From Ponticaulis koreensis DSM 19734 (GTDB lineage: Bacteria > Pseudomonadota > Alphaproteobacteria > Caulobacterales > Hyphomonadaceae): a stretch of 64,000 nucleotides of DNA. This document shows, piece by piece, positions 44,783-54,878 of this stretch. How positions within the stretch are numbered: position 1 is the stretch's first letter; every line of letters begins with the position of its first letter. Under the pieces are notes generated by a model that was not told the DNA's origin, made no database searches, and saw only the letters and a program-made list of their open reading frames with translations. The position numbers were made by a program, and so were the translations under genes. The stretch is taken from positions 310,001-374,000 of the forward strand of contig NZ_ATVJ01000002.1 in assembly GCF_000420665.1 (NCBI RefSeq), in the 5' to 3' direction.

Positions 44783-46054
44783 TCAGCCGCCGTTGGAGTA
44801 ATACCGCGCGAGCGCCTGCTCTTCTCTGTCGAAATAAGTGTCAATCGCGCGACCAACAGCCTGCATGGCTCTTGTCAGCCCCTGCCCTGATGACAGTCGG
44901 CGTTCGTCGTTGGAGTTCGTCAGGAACCCAACTTCCAGAAGGACCGCAGGAACATCTGGCGCAAGCAAAACGTAGAAATTGGCCTGACGGTGCGTATTGC
45001 GCAGGATTGGCCCAACCTCTTCGAGCTCGGGAATGAGGATATCAGCAAACGCAGCGGAACGGGTCAGCGTTTCGCGCTCGACGAGGTTTTCAAGGATGTC
45101 CTGAGTTGCTGGGTCGACCGGATCGATTTCCATCGGAATATGCCATCCCATTCGTTCACGCATCTGCTCCATACGGGCATCGCCCTCGGTAGAGAGGGTA
45201 TAGACGGAAGCACCCGCAACCGACCGACTTCCAGCTGCATCGGCGTGCAGAGAAATGAAGATATCAGCCTCCGCTCCTCGCGCAATTTCGATACGCCGGT
45301 CGTGATCGATATAATCGTCACTGTCGCGCGTCAGAACGACGTCGTAACGTCCTGTCTGCTCAAGAATATCGCGCAGGATTAGAGCACCGCGCAGGACGAC
45401 CGATTTCTCATAGGTGCCAGAGTCACCGATAGTGCCAGGATCGCGACCACCATGACCGGGGTCAATCACGACTACATGGCGCTCCGGAACAGGCGCGATA
45501 TCGCCGCGACCACCACGAAGATCAGGAACGCGCGCGGCGGCATCGACTTCTACATCAGCGACATGCGTCTCGCCTGACCACGGACCGGACGGACGAACAC
45601 TTCGAAACGTGTCGAGATCGACCGGACGGAAATCCAGAACAATCCGATAAACACCATTCTGACGCGTCGGCTCCATAGTGTAGGAACTTTCCAGCACGAG
45701 CGGCTGATCAAGGTCGAACACAAGGCGCGACGTCGTCTCGGAATTATGTGCATACCGGTAACGTTGAATTCCACCGGCTCCGCGGCCTTCTCCCTGATGG
45801 GCCGCATGATCGGGCAACGCCCAGACAAGACGATCAAAGTCCAGCACATATCTTAACCCACCGGTGCTGAGCGCAAATTGTGAGTAATCGAGATCAGCAG
45901 TGGCATCGATCACAACGCGAGTTCTGTCGCCATCAAAGCCGACGCGAACATCACGAACTTCGACACCAGTCTGCGCTATCGCCGCGATGCCCGAAAAGAC
46001 AACCGCAGTTAGTAGCGACGCTACCGCCATCAATGTGCGCAGGTAAGGTTTCAT
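44783..46054 (-). CDS. N-acetylmuramoyl-L-alanine amidase, AmiC type
   Basis: 423 residues from ATG 46054, which gives a clean signal peptide (about 1-27). The longer frame from 46111 adds a charged stretch before it. An AMIN domain (about 30-130) targets it to the envelope. The Amidase_3 domain has VIDPGHGGRDPG, YEKSV with the Glu zinc ligand, SLHADAA, and the catalytic LLEVGFLTN. It cleaves the MurNAc-L-Ala bond during daughter-cell separation. mrcA lies 133 bp downstream. Confidence 0.94.
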   Translation of the reverse strand: MKPYLRTLMAVASLLTAVVFSGIAAIAQTGVEVRDVRVGFDGDRTRVVIDATADLDYSQFALSTGGLRYVLDFDRLVWALPDHAAHQGEGRGAGGIQRYRYAHNSETTSRLVFDLDQPLVLESSYTMEPTRQNGVYRIVLDFRPVDLDTFRSVRPSGPWSGETHVADVEVDAAARVPDLRGGRGDIAPVPERHVVVIDPGHGGRDPGTIGDSGTYEKSVVLRGALILRDILEQTGRYDVVLTRDSDDYIDHDRRIEIARGAEADIFISLHADAAGSRSVAGASVYTLSTEGDARMEQMRERMGWHIPMEIDPVDPATQDILENLVERETLTRSAAFADILIPELEEVGPILRNTHRQANFYVLLAPDVPAVLLEVGFLTNSNDERRLSSGQGLTRAMQAVGRAIDTYFDREEQALARYYSNGG

Positions 46055-46447
46055 GCCACTTTCCACCGGCCAGACTATCGTTTGAGAGCATAGCGTCGTT
46101 TTGGTAAACACTCCATTTACCTTAGTGAAGGAATTGCAGTGAATTCAAAATCGCTCTTTTCTCTTTATTTTTGTTTCTAAATTATGCAGTGTGAGAGAGT
46201 CGCCTCCTTTAGATGAGCGACCCAAAGTGAACATACGGCGGAAGAGGTTGAGAAAAATCCCCTCCGAACCGCCGCCAAAAAATTGTTTGGTACCGGAAGT
46301 CGAAACTGATGACATCGCACTCTCATATAAGCATGTCGCTTCTCCTCGACCGCCAGACACCTCCTAACAAATATCAACACGGCCGACGTCGCAGTGCATT
46401 CAGGTACGACGCGCGAATTGTCAGGACGTGCAGCAGGAACACCCTTA
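46055..46447 (+). promoter_or_regulatory. Divergent promoter region and long structured leader of rne
   Basis: 393 bp without a supported gene. On the rne strand, an imperfect hairpin pairs CGGCGG (46236-46241) with CCGCCG (46269-46274), with an inner GAGG/CCTC pairing. A smaller one pairs GTCGC (46198-46202) with GCGAC (46217-46221). RNase E mRNAs in other proteobacteria carry long 5' UTR hairpins that mediate autoregulation. This leader may do the same, but that is inference. Confidence 0.4.
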
Positions 46448-48841
46448 ATGACAAAAATGATGTTGATCGACGCGGTCCACCCGGAGGAAGTCCGGGTTGC
46501 CGTGGTCAACAAAGGTCAAGTCGAAGACTTTGATTTTGAAAGCGCCAAGAAACGACAGCTAAGAGGAAATATCTATCTCGCTAAAATCACACGCGTCGAA
46601 CCGTCTCTTCAGGCGGCGTTCGTTGATTTTGGCGGGAATCGTCACGGCTTCCTCGCATTCAGTGAGATCCACCCGGATTACTATCAATTGCCGCAGGCAG
46701 ACCGCGAGGCTCTGATCGCAGAGACGGCGTCTGCCGTACAAGCTGATGGTGACGACGCTGACGACATTGATGAGGACGACGATGAACGTCCTTCCTCCAA
46801 GGCACTACTCTCCAAGAATTACAAAATTCAGGAAGTTATCCGCCGTCGCCAGATCATGCTCGTCCAGGCCGTTAAAGAAGAACGCGGCAATAAAGGCGCA
46901 GCTCTGACAACTTACCTGTCTCTGGCAGGTCGTTATTGCGTACTCATGCCAAATACGCCTCGCGGCGGTGGCATCTCTCGTAAGATCACGAACAGCACAG
47001 ACCGCAAGCGCCTGAAAGAGATTGTCCGCGATCTGAACGTACCGGAAGGCATGGGCCTGATTGTACGCACCGCGGGTGCGAAACGCACAAAGACGGAAAT
47101 CAAGCGTGACTTCGAATACCTGATCAAACTCTGGTCGAAGATTCGCGAACTGACACTCAGCTCGGTTGCGCCATGCCTGATCAACGAAGAAGCAGGTCTC
47201 GTCCATCGCGCACTTCGCGACATGTACGACAAAGACATTGATCAGGTTCTGGTCGATGGCGAAGTCGCTTACCGCGAGGCCAAAGACCTCTCTAAAATGC
47301 TCATGCCGAGCCACGCGAAGAAGGTTCAACAGCACAAGTCTGGTCTGCCTGTTTTTTCTGAATACGGTGTTGAGTCACAGCTCGACAATATTTTCAGCCC
47401 GACCGTTCAACTGAAGTCCGGCGGATATCTGGTGATCCACCAGACAGAGGCTCTGGTCGCGATCGACGTGAACTCGGGCAAATCCACACGCGAACGCAAT
47501 ATCGAACAAACCGCGCTTCGAACAAACCTTGAAGCAGCCGAAGAAGCGTGTCGTCAGATGCGCCTTCGCGACCTCGCGGGTTTGGTCGTGATCGACTTCA
47601 TCGACATGGAAGAAGCGAAGAACAACCGCGCTGTCGAACGCAGGATGAAAGATTGCCTGAAATACGACCGTGCACGCGTCCAGAACAACAAGATCTCCAT
47701 GTTTGGTCTTATGGAAATTTCCCGGCAGCGTCGTCGTGCGGGCGTACTCGATACGAGCTCCGACCCGTGTACAGCGTGTAACGGTACAGGCCATGTCCGC
47801 TCTATCGAATCTTCTGCTCTGCAACTGCTTCGCGCCATTGAAAGCCGCAGCGCAGGTGTCGCAGGTGGCCAGATTGAGGTCAGTGCGCCTACAGACGTCG
47901 TTCTCTTTCTTCTGAACGAAAAACGTCAGGCGATCAGCGATCTTGAATTGCGCCAGAAGCTAACCGTACAGGTTAAAGCTCAATCCGACTTGTTGTTCGG
48001 TGAGTTCGAAATTCGAGTCACTAACGCAGAAGGTGATAATGTCGAGCCGCCTAAGCCAAAACCGATCGAGCGCGTGCCAATCACGGACGACGATGACCTT
48101 GAAGATATTGAGGACGACGAAGAAGACGAAGAGATCGCGGAAGAGAAACCAATGGGTCGCAAGCGCCGCCGTCGCGGGCGCCGTAAAGATCAGGACCGCT
48201 CGTCTTCTGACAATCTGAAGGTTGTCGACGCAGACGCGGATGATGAAGACGACAACTCAAACGGCCCATCTGATTTCGGCTCCAGCGACGATGATGACGG
48301 CACTGATGCCAACTCTCGCAAACGTCGTCGTCGCGGACGTCGGGGCGGACGTCGTCGCCGCGGAAGAGACGGCGCACCAGAGGCAGTTGAACTCAATGAT
48401 GAGAACACGACTGAAGACGGTGGCGCGGTTCTCGACGAAGCGGCTTCAAACGTCGTTGCCCTCGTCGGCGAAGGTGTAGAAATCAAAGCGACACCGGAAG
48501 CTAAACCTGAGCCGGAAGCCACTGCAGATGACGTTGCCGAAACTTCTGAAGCAGCCGCTGTTTCTGAAGAAGCTGAAGCAGCTACTCCTGTAGAAACATC
48601 GGAACCGGAGACAGCGCCGGAACAGGGAACCGAAGCGCCTGAAGCGGTCGCGGAAGCACCGGCTGAAACTGCAGGAGAACCTGCAAAAGAAGAGACACCT
48701 CCTGCAGAGTTAACCGAGGAAACAGCTTCAGCTGAACCGGCAGCCCCTGCTGCAGAGGCCGAAGAGCCGAAGGAATTGCCGGAAACGGAAAAGCCTAAGA
48801 AAATCCGCCGAGGCTGGTGGCAACGCCGCAGCGCGGGCTAG
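46448..48841 (+). CDS. rne: Ribonuclease E
   Basis: 797 residues from ATG 46448 (MTKMMLIDA). The S1 domain (about 35-125) contains an acidic insert (DDADDIDEDDDE). The catalytic core has EEACRQMRLRDLAGLVVIDF and the MRDC/DNase-like part, and the Zn-link CTACNG is intact. The tail is disordered, with arginine-rich RNA-binding patches (KRRRRGRRK and a longer KRRRRGRRGGRRRRG), then an Ala/Glu-rich stretch, ending in IRRGWWQRR as in other alphaproteobacteria. It scaffolds the degradosome and processes rRNA and mRNA. Confidence 0.96.
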   Translation: MTKMMLIDAVHPEEVRVAVVNKGQVEDFDFESAKKRQLRGNIYLAKITRVEPSLQAAFVDFGGNRHGFLAFSEIHPDYYQLPQADREALIAETASAVQADGDDADDIDEDDDERPSSKALLSKNYKIQEVIRRRQIMLVQAVKEERGNKGAALTTYLSLAGRYCVLMPNTPRGGGISRKITNSTDRKRLKEIVRDLNVPEGMGLIVRTAGAKRTKTEIKRDFEYLIKLWSKIRELTLSSVAPCLINEEAGLVHRALRDMYDKDIDQVLVDGEVAYREAKDLSKMLMPSHAKKVQQHKSGLPVFSEYGVESQLDNIFSPTVQLKSGGYLVIHQTEALVAIDVNSGKSTRERNIEQTALRTNLEAAEEACRQMRLRDLAGLVVIDFIDMEEAKNNRAVERRMKDCLKYDRARVQNNKISMFGLMEISRQRRRAGVLDTSSDPCTACNGTGHVRSIESSALQLLRAIESRSAGVAGGQIEVSAPTDVVLFLLNEKRQAISDLELRQKLTVQVKAQSDLLFGEFEIRVTNAEGDNVEPPKPKPIERVPITDDDDLEDIEDDEEDEEIAEEKPMGRKRRRRGRRKDQDRSSSDNLKVVDADADDEDDNSNGPSDFGSSDDDDGTDANSRKRRRRGRRGGRRRRGRDGAPEAVELNDENTTEDGGAVLDEAASNVVALVGEGVEIKATPEAKPEPEATADDVAETSEAAAVSEEAEAATPVETSEPETAPEQGTEAPEAVAEAPAETAGEPAKEETPPAELTEETASAEPAAPAAEAEEPKELPETEKPKKIRRGWWQRRSAG

Positions 48842-48873
48842 GTCTCTAAACTATCTAAGATTTAATTCGCTAA

Positions 48874-48896
48874 GGGGGGATGCACTGCATCCCCCC
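48874..48896 (+). terminator. Strong hairpin after rne
   Basis: A 10-bp stem GGGGGGATGC/GCATCCCCCC with loop ACT. The T-run after it is poor (TCTCGC), so it may act more as an mRNA 3'-end stabiliser than as a full terminator. Confidence 0.75.
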
Positions 48897-48946
48897 TCTC
48901 GCATCCGGCCCTTAAGTGTGATTAGATTACGCAACGGGCGGGCGAA

Positions 48947-50311
48947 ATGGAGAGATTTGTGAAGATTAAAAGCTTCGCCAGACACTTTGTCTCTGCGATC
49001 ACAGTGTTTTGCACTGTGTCGTTTTCTGCCCACGCCCAGAGCTTCATCCGTGATGCGGAGATTGAAGCAATTCTGAGAGACTTCACCAATCCGGTTCTGG
49101 AAGCGGCCAATCTGCGTCCGGATGATGTAAACATCTTCATCATCAATGATCCGACGCTGAATGCTTTCGTTGCGCGCGGTCAGAATATTCACCTCCATAC
49201 CGGCCTGATTATGGCGTCGGAAACGCCGGGCCAGCTGATCGGCGTTATCGCGCACGAGACGGGTCACATTGAAGGCGGGCATAATATCCGCCGTCAACGT
49301 GATCTGGAGATTGCGTCACGCCCTGCATTTGTATCTATCGGTCTTGGCTTGCTCGCCATTGCTGCCGGCGCGCCAGACGCTGGTGCGGCGCTGATCGCGA
49401 GCTCACAGCAATTCGGGTATCTGAATTTCGCATCTCATACGCGCCCTCAGGAGGCCTCCGCGGATCAGGCGGCTTTGCGATACATGCAGGCAACTGGTCG
49501 TTCACCGCGCGGTCTTCTGGAGTTCTTCGAGAACTTCCGCGATATCCAATTCTCCAACAATGCCGAACGCTATCGGTATTTCTACACCCACCCGCTTGCA
49601 TCGGACCGTATTGAATCGCTTCGTCAGGGTGCCGAGCGTTCCGGTTTAATGGATCTCGAAGACGATCCCGAAGAAGTCTATCAGCTCGAAATGATGAAGG
49701 CGAAGCTGTTTGGCTTCATCATGGCGCCGGTTTATGTGCAGCGGGAGTATCCGCCATCAGACACATCAGTCCCTGCCCGGTATGCTCGCGCGATTTCGGC
49801 ATTTCAGAGCCATAGCCTCGCAACGGCCCTAAGCCTCACTGACGAGCTGATAGAAGAATTCCCGGAGAACCCTTATTTCTACGAGCTGAAGGGCCAGATT
49901 CTCTTTGAAAACGGCCGGTTCGAGGAATCAGTCGAACCAAACCGTCGTTCTCTGGAGCTCGCAGGCCGCGTCCCTCTTCTTATGGTGAACCTCGCAAGGT
50001 CACTAAGCGCCATGCAGACCGAAGAAAGCCTCGCAGAAGCTGAAGAGCTTCTTTCGCTCGCGACTGCGCTTGAAGCCGGTAACGCATTCGCGTGGCATGA
50101 ACTCTCTATTGTTCTCGAACGCCAGGGACGCAGGCCGGAAGCAAACCTCGCAACGGCTGAACAAGCGTTCCACTATGGCGACTGCGACCGTGCACGGAGT
50201 TTTGCAGCGAGAGCCTCAGAGGACCTTGAACCGAACACGCCAACAGGCATTCGCGCCAGTGACATCACCAGAATTTGTACGATTACAGCGCAGAGCCGCT
50301 CTAGGAGATAA
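48947..50311 (+). CDS. M48 family metalloprotease with TPR tail, BepA-like
   Basis: A 454-residue periplasmic zinc protease and chaperone for outer-membrane assembly. A signal peptide ends near AHA (about residue 28). The zinc motif HETGH is at 103-107, followed by a hydrophobic plug segment and the third ligand in ASADQAALRYM. Residues 270-430 are TPR-like helices. GTG 48959 is an alternative start. The DsbA-like gene follows, so the two may act together on envelope proteins. Confidence 0.92.
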   Translation: MERFVKIKSFARHFVSAITVFCTVSFSAHAQSFIRDAEIEAILRDFTNPVLEAANLRPDDVNIFIINDPTLNAFVARGQNIHLHTGLIMASETPGQLIGVIAHETGHIEGGHNIRRQRDLEIASRPAFVSIGLGLLAIAAGAPDAGAALIASSQQFGYLNFASHTRPQEASADQAALRYMQATGRSPRGLLEFFENFRDIQFSNNAERYRYFYTHPLASDRIESLRQGAERSGLMDLEDDPEEVYQLEMMKAKLFGFIMAPVYVQREYPPSDTSVPARYARAISAFQSHSLATALSLTDELIEEFPENPYFYELKGQILFENGRFEESVEPNRRSLELAGRVPLLMVNLARSLSAMQTEESLAEAEELLSLATALEAGNAFAWHELSIVLERQGRRPEANLATAEQAFHYGDCDRARSFAARASEDLEPNTPTGIRASDITRICTITAQSRSRR

Positions 50312-50359
50312 GAGCCTGCGCGTGCTAGTCAGGTTCTGATCTATCTAGGGAAACAGTCT

Positions 50360-51082
50360 ATGCTTGCTAAAACGCTCTCCGTTACAACGGCGCTTACCGT
50401 CCTCGTCGGTCTCGGCGCTTGCAACATGTCCGCTCAAAGCAACTCTGTGCCTGAAACGGCTCAAAGCCGAGAGGACGTTGAAGCCATCGTTCGCGCATAT
50501 CTTCTGGAAAATCCGGAAATCATCATGGAAGCGATGCTCGTTCTGGAAGAACGTGAAAATGCGCGCCTCGGCGAGCAGCTCGCCTCAAACGACGCAGACT
50601 TCTCGGTTGGTCCTGCTGACGCAGACGTCACGATTGTTGAGTATTTTGACTATCATTGCGGCTATTGCCGCCGGTCACTCGACTGGGTGATGGATCAGGT
50701 AGAAAACAGCGACGGGCGCGTTCGCGTCGTATTCAAAGAGCTGCCAATCCTGTCAGAACAGTCTGTACGTGCGGCTCGCGCTGCAATCGCATCCCAGAAC
50801 CAGGGCGAGTATCTTGAATTCCACCAGGCGATGATGCGCCATTCCGGACAGCTGTCAGATGACGATATTTTCGAAATCGCCCGTGATGTCGGCATGAACG
50901 CCACTCGCCTGGAACGCGATATGGAAAGCGCAGAAGTCGACGCTCATCTCGCACGAGTTCTCGGTGAAGCGCGCGAACATGGCGTTACTGGCACACCCGC
51001 CTTCTTTATCAATGGCGAACTGTACTCAGGCTTTGCGCAACGCGAACTAGAACAGCGCATCGAGTCGCTTCTCGAAGGCTGA
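50360..51082 (+). CDS. DsbA-family thiol-disulfide oxidoreductase, lipoprotein
   Basis: A 240-residue thioredoxin-fold protein. A lipobox GLGAC (Cys21) anchors it to a membrane. A short helical region (SREDVEAIVRAYLLENPEI) precedes the DsbA domain, as in Com1/DsbA-like proteins. The active site is CGYC (100-103) and the cis-Pro loop is VTGTPAFFING. Its stop abuts that of the convergent methyltransferase gene within the palindrome GGCTGATCAGCC. Confidence 0.92.
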   Translation: MLAKTLSVTTALTVLVGLGACNMSAQSNSVPETAQSREDVEAIVRAYLLENPEIIMEAMLVLEERENARLGEQLASNDADFSVGPADADVTIVEYFDYHCGYCRRSLDWVMDQVENSDGRVRVVFKELPILSEQSVRAARAAIASQNQGEYLEFHQAMMRHSGQLSDDDIFEIARDVGMNATRLERDMESAEVDAHLARVLGEAREHGVTGTPAFFINGELYSGFAQRELEQRIESLLEG

Positions 51083-51739
51083 TCAGCCCTCCCGTCTGAA
51101 CACGACGAACAAATTATTTGCCGGCATGGCTCTGACCGTTTCCAGAGCCAGCCGGTTTTTTATTGCGCGCGGCACGACATCGTTATCCAGATCACGCACG
51201 CCCCATGACGGATCTCGCATTTTAAGGTTCTGATCAAAAGCGGCGTTGCTATCAGCTGTGTGCTCGCAATTCCGACTGAATGGCCCATAGAAAACCATCC
51301 TGCCCTGAGGCTTCAGTTCACGCCCTGCTGTCAGCAATATCCCTTCCAGTACGGCGATCGGAGAAATGTGGATGACATTAGAGCTATAAACCACGTCAAA
51401 CGGTTCCAACTTCGAATAATCCGGCGGCTTCGAGGCATCCACGGTTTCCGCGATCAGCCTGTCGGAAATTGCCAAATGAGTCGCCCAATCGTTGCAGCTA
51501 TCGACTGACGAGGAATCAAGATCAGTGGCAAACCAGCTTAACCCTGCATTGGCTTCTACAAGGTGAGCTGCATGCTCACCGGTTCCGCATCCGATCTCCA
51601 GAACCTTGCCCTCAGTAAGACCAAGAGACTGAAACGCTTCCATGATATGGGGCAGATTGCGCGCCGCCGATGGCGACATAAGGCGCCTCCCTTCGGTCGC
51701 ACGCTCTTCCAACGCGATGGGCTTTTTCTGGTCATTCAT
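51083..51739 (-). CDS. DUF938 SAM-dependent methyltransferase-like protein
   Basis: A 218-residue class I methyltransferase fold. Motif I is LEIGCGTGEHAAHL, with the DUF938 hallmarks RRLMSPSAARNLPHI and YSSNVIHISPI, and FYGPFSRNCEHTADSNAAFD later. Substrate unknown for the family. It is co-transcribed with the upstream protease through a 4-nt overlap. Confidence 0.92.
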   Translation of the reverse strand: MNDQKKPIALEERATEGRRLMSPSAARNLPHIMEAFQSLGLTEGKVLEIGCGTGEHAAHLVEANAGLSWFATDLDSSSVDSCNDWATHLAISDRLIAETVDASKPPDYSKLEPFDVVYSSNVIHISPIAVLEGILLTAGRELKPQGRMVFYGPFSRNCEHTADSNAAFDQNLKMRDPSWGVRDLDNDVVPRAIKNRLALETVRAMPANNLFVVFRREG

Positions 51740-52746
51740 ACTTCGCTCTCCGGGCGCAGACAGACAAATCTGCCACCTTGCTCACAAATAGACATGGCGC
51801 GTCGCATCCAAACATCGAATGACTTTACACGCATGTAGAAGGCCCGATCAAACGGCGGGCACGCATCCACGGTTACGGATGACAGAACACCAACGACCTG
51901 AGGGCCATTGGACGTCGGCACATAGAGCGGGCCACCACTATCGCCGACACATGGCGCAAAACGTCCCCCATTATCTACCATAATGAACGTCTCGCCGACA
52001 TTTCGAACGACAAGCGGACCGCCTTGTAGGAAACGGTTCTGACCGTTCTTGCCCCAACCTGCAAAATAGGCTGTATCGCCGGCGCCAATAGGAAGCGGCA
52101 TATCCCCGAGATCGGTTCTGGCGATTTCCACCTCAGAAAGCGGTTCTGTATCTTCCACGTAAATGAGCGCGATATCGTCATCGAATTTTCCGGTATCAGA
52201 GTACCAGGCCGAATGACAGACCGCGCCTTCAATTGGAACGATAACCGTTTCAGGCTGCATCACATCCTGCGCCGGCGCGATAAGGATCATATCGATGACT
52301 TGCGATGTTGGCCCACGCATACGAACGCAGTGATTAGCCGTCAGGAACCAATTCTCAGAGATACGGGTTGCTGCGCAATGATGGCGCTGCGTACCACCTG
52401 CCGAGAGAACCTGCTCGATTTTCACCAATCCGGGGAACGCGTCCAGATCGGGAAACGCCCGTTCAGCAGACCGCGCACTGGCGGAGGCGCTCAGCGCAGG
52501 GCGCTGCATCCAGCCGGGCGGCTCAGCAGTGTGCGACGGATCACGAAAGAAGCATGGCTCAAGCGAATAGTCGGCAAGGGTTGCAGCCTCTACGCCGCCC
52601 GTTTCCGAGTAAACACCCGCTGGCGAAGGCGATAATCTGTCAAAAACGCGGTCAATTTTCCGGTGAATATCGGGTTGGCGGTCAGCGTATAATACACCGC
52701 CGGCTCCGACGATCAGGCTTGCCAGAATAATCAGCAGCGTTCGCAA
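51736..52746 (-). CDS. Trypsin-like serine protease, exported or membrane-anchored
   Basis: A 336-residue chymotrypsin-fold protease starting at TTG 52746. A hydrophobic N-terminus (LLIILASLIVGAGGVLYA) is a signal anchor or signal peptide. The triad is visible: His in WFLTANHC, Asp in DDDIALIY, Ser in VGDSGGPLYV. Several cysteines could form disulfides (CHSAW, EQGGRFVCL). Role unknown. It is a modest-length bacterial trypsin without PDZ domains, unlike DegP. Confidence 0.88.
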   Translation of the reverse strand: MRTLLIILASLIVGAGGVLYADRQPDIHRKIDRVFDRLSPSPAGVYSETGGVEAATLADYSLEPCFFRDPSHTAEPPGWMQRPALSASASARSAERAFPDLDAFPGLVKIEQVLSAGGTQRHHCAATRISENWFLTANHCVRMRGPTSQVIDMILIAPAQDVMQPETVIVPIEGAVCHSAWYSDTGKFDDDIALIYVEDTEPLSEVEIARTDLGDMPLPIGAGDTAYFAGWGKNGQNRFLQGGPLVVRNVGETFIMVDNGGRFAPCVGDSGGPLYVPTSNGPQVVGVLSSVTVDACPPFDRAFYMRVKSFDVWMRRAMSICEQGGRFVCLRPESEV

Positions 52747-52846
52747 ATCAGCCCCTCACCTATTTGAGAATACTCGCTCTTTGGGAGAATATCAGTGGGC
52801 AACCAAAATCGCCAGAAGAAGGCGTTCACGAAGCAGTCAGAACACA

Positions 52847-53851
52847 TCAACGCCCATTTGTCTGGCGGACTGCTGATCGATGTTCAGACATTGCAAAAAT
52901 ATTCCAGTGAAACATGCGTGAGAGGCGGCTGAGGGGCACCGTTCGTTTATCCGATCTCAACGCTTTCCGCTTGCGTCTGAAGGTGAATGCTTCATGCCAG
53001 CCATCTTTGGTACCTTTCCAGACATGTCCCGAATAAGGTGTCCCGATATATCGGATAAGCAGATAAGCCGTGAGCCCCAGATGCCCCGGAAGTGTCAGCC
53101 ACAACAAAACAGCGGGCATGTTTCCGATATAGGTCCACACCCTGTTTCTCGCGCCATGATAGACTGAAAACTCACTGGCCTCGCCAGACAGGCCTCCGCC
53201 CTTGTGTTGAACAATCGCGTCAGGCTCAAACAGGCAGTACTCGCCAGCCAGCCGCATGCGAAATCCAAGATCGACATCTTCCATGAAACAGAAATAACGT
53301 TCTTCGAAGCCGCCATGGGCGAGAAACGTTTCGCGATGATAGACAGCACTCGCGCCGCAAGGAGCGAAGGTCTCACCCGCTTCGGGTATCTCGCTCGCAG
53401 GGCGATGATATCCGCCGCGCCATGCAAAGCCCCAGATCGTGTAACCGTCACCAATGCCATCAAGGATGTCGTTGTCATCCATGCTGAGCTGTGTGGATGC
53501 AAACATGCGACAATCCGGATTCGTCGCTATCGAGTTTGCGAGCGTTTCGAGCCAGTCAGGTGCCGCTTCGGCATCCGCATTCAAAAGCGCCAACCATTCG
53601 CCCCGCGCCTTCTTGGCCGCGATGTTATTGCCTTCTGCGAAGCCGCTATTGCGACCGAGAAGATCGATATCGCAATGGCGTAATGCTGATACATCAAGCC
53701 CGTTCATCGAACCGTCGGTCGAATCATTATCGATAATGATGGTTTCAAAGTTCTGGAAGGTCTGCGCCGCGAGCGAGTCGATCGCCTTCTGAAGATAGGC
53801 CCCACCATTGTAATTGATGATCAGAACCGAAAAGAAGGGCGTGTCCGACAC
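52847..53851 (-). CDS. Family 2 glycosyltransferase
   Basis: A 334-residue GT-A enzyme. SVLIINYNGGAYLQKAIDSL and IIIDNDSTDGS bind the nucleotide sugar. NADAE is the DxD-like metal site, and FMEDVDLGFRMRLAG is the acceptor/catalytic motif typical of rhamnosyl-type GT2 enzymes. One C-terminal hydrophobic patch (AVLLWLTLPGHLGLTAYLLI) may associate with the membrane. It likely acts on a surface polysaccharide. Confidence 0.9.
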   Translation of the reverse strand: MSDTPFFSVLIINYNGGAYLQKAIDSLAAQTFQNFETIIIDNDSTDGSMNGLDVSALRHCDIDLLGRNSGFAEGNNIAAKKARGEWLALLNADAEAAPDWLETLANSIATNPDCRMFASTQLSMDDNDILDGIGDGYTIWGFAWRGGYHRPASEIPEAGETFAPCGASAVYHRETFLAHGGFEERYFCFMEDVDLGFRMRLAGEYCLFEPDAIVQHKGGGLSGEASEFSVYHGARNRVWTYIGNMPAVLLWLTLPGHLGLTAYLLIRYIGTPYSGHVWKGTKDGWHEAFTFRRKRKALRSDKRTVPLSRLSRMFHWNIFAMSEHRSAVRQTNGR

Positions 53852-53956
53852 AATAAGCTACCTGTCACTCGAAAGTCCGAACCCATTCGCCATGATTTAC
53901 CCTGCGATGACAAGTCGTGTGCTAGAGAAGTCCAGACACAGCGCGGGGTTTAGGCT

Positions 53957-54874
53957 ATGAGCGACATTGAAACGATCAGACAGGAAGTTGTCGACGTCAT
54001 CCGACGGGTTGGTCCGACCTTGGGCAAAGAGCTTGCCGAACACCTGCCGGACCGAAATTATCTGGAACTCTGGCAGGCCTGTTTCACTAGTCCGGACATC
54101 CTGATTTCTCACTTCTCCCGCTATTATCTGCGCTATGACATCACGCGTGAGGATTTCATCCGCCTTAGCCCGTCTATCCTTCGGGACTTCCTCTCTTTCA
54201 CGCTGTTCTCCACCAACGACCAACGAGAACAAGTGATCGACCGACAAGTCACATTGTCCAATCTTCACCGCCAGGTCAGCATGCAGAAAATGCGTTTGGC
54301 GCGATCAATTCTGCGCCAGATTATGCGCAAAATTCCAAAAGAGCTGCACCACGAAATGTGCGCCTTTATCGCCGGAGATATTGCCTATTTCCTAGCGCAC
54401 CGGGAGCCACGCGAAGTCTCCGCAATCGGCGAAATGGTGAACGGATCGGACATCGACATCATTATCGTCCATGACGGACTTCCAGATGACATTCTGGAGC
54501 TGATCGACCGTGAGATGATGTCGTTCAAGCTCTATTATCTGCGGCACCCGGAATACCGCGAAGAGGTCGACTATATCTGCAAGCACAAGCTCACCATGTT
54601 CGGGCAGCTCGCCTATCAGACCATCGACCATAAGATCGCGTCCAAGATCGCCTATGAGGCTATCTTCCTTGCGGGCTCTGTCGAGATTTTCGCAGAAATC
54701 AAAAATCAGGTGGAGGCGTCAGGGACGCAGGATCTGATTGAGCGCGACTTCCTGCAGGGGCTGGAAGAGCGCAAGGTCGCCATGCGTACACTGCTTTCCG
54801 TGGACGCCAGCAAACTCGATAAGAATACCGAGTCGCTGTTCTTCTTCTCGCAGGAGCGCGTGGAGTTTCAGTAG
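53957..54874 (+). CDS. Nucleotidyltransferase-like protein of unknown role
   Basis: 305 residues, soluble, no signal peptide. The central NGSDIDIIIVHDG (about residue 173 onward) has the G-S-x-D-x-D pattern of pol-beta-type nucleotidyltransferases, with the strand and following residues in place. The N-terminal half is helical and poorly conserved-looking, and the C-terminal half is rich in charged helices. It lies between a glycosyltransferase (divergent) and kdsD (convergent, 4-bp gap), so a role in surface-sugar or envelope synthesis is possible. I cannot name its substrate. Confidence 0.7.
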   Translation: MSDIETIRQEVVDVIRRVGPTLGKELAEHLPDRNYLELWQACFTSPDILISHFSRYYLRYDITREDFIRLSPSILRDFLSFTLFSTNDQREQVIDRQVTLSNLHRQVSMQKMRLARSILRQIMRKIPKELHHEMCAFIAGDIAYFLAHREPREVSAIGEMVNGSDIDIIIVHDGLPDDILELIDREMMSFKLYYLRHPEYREEVDYICKHKLTMFGQLAYQTIDHKIASKIAYEAIFLAGSVEIFAEIKNQVEASGTQDLIERDFLQGLEERKVAMRTLLSVDASKLDKNTESLFFFSQERVEFQ

Positions 54875-54878
54875 GCGC

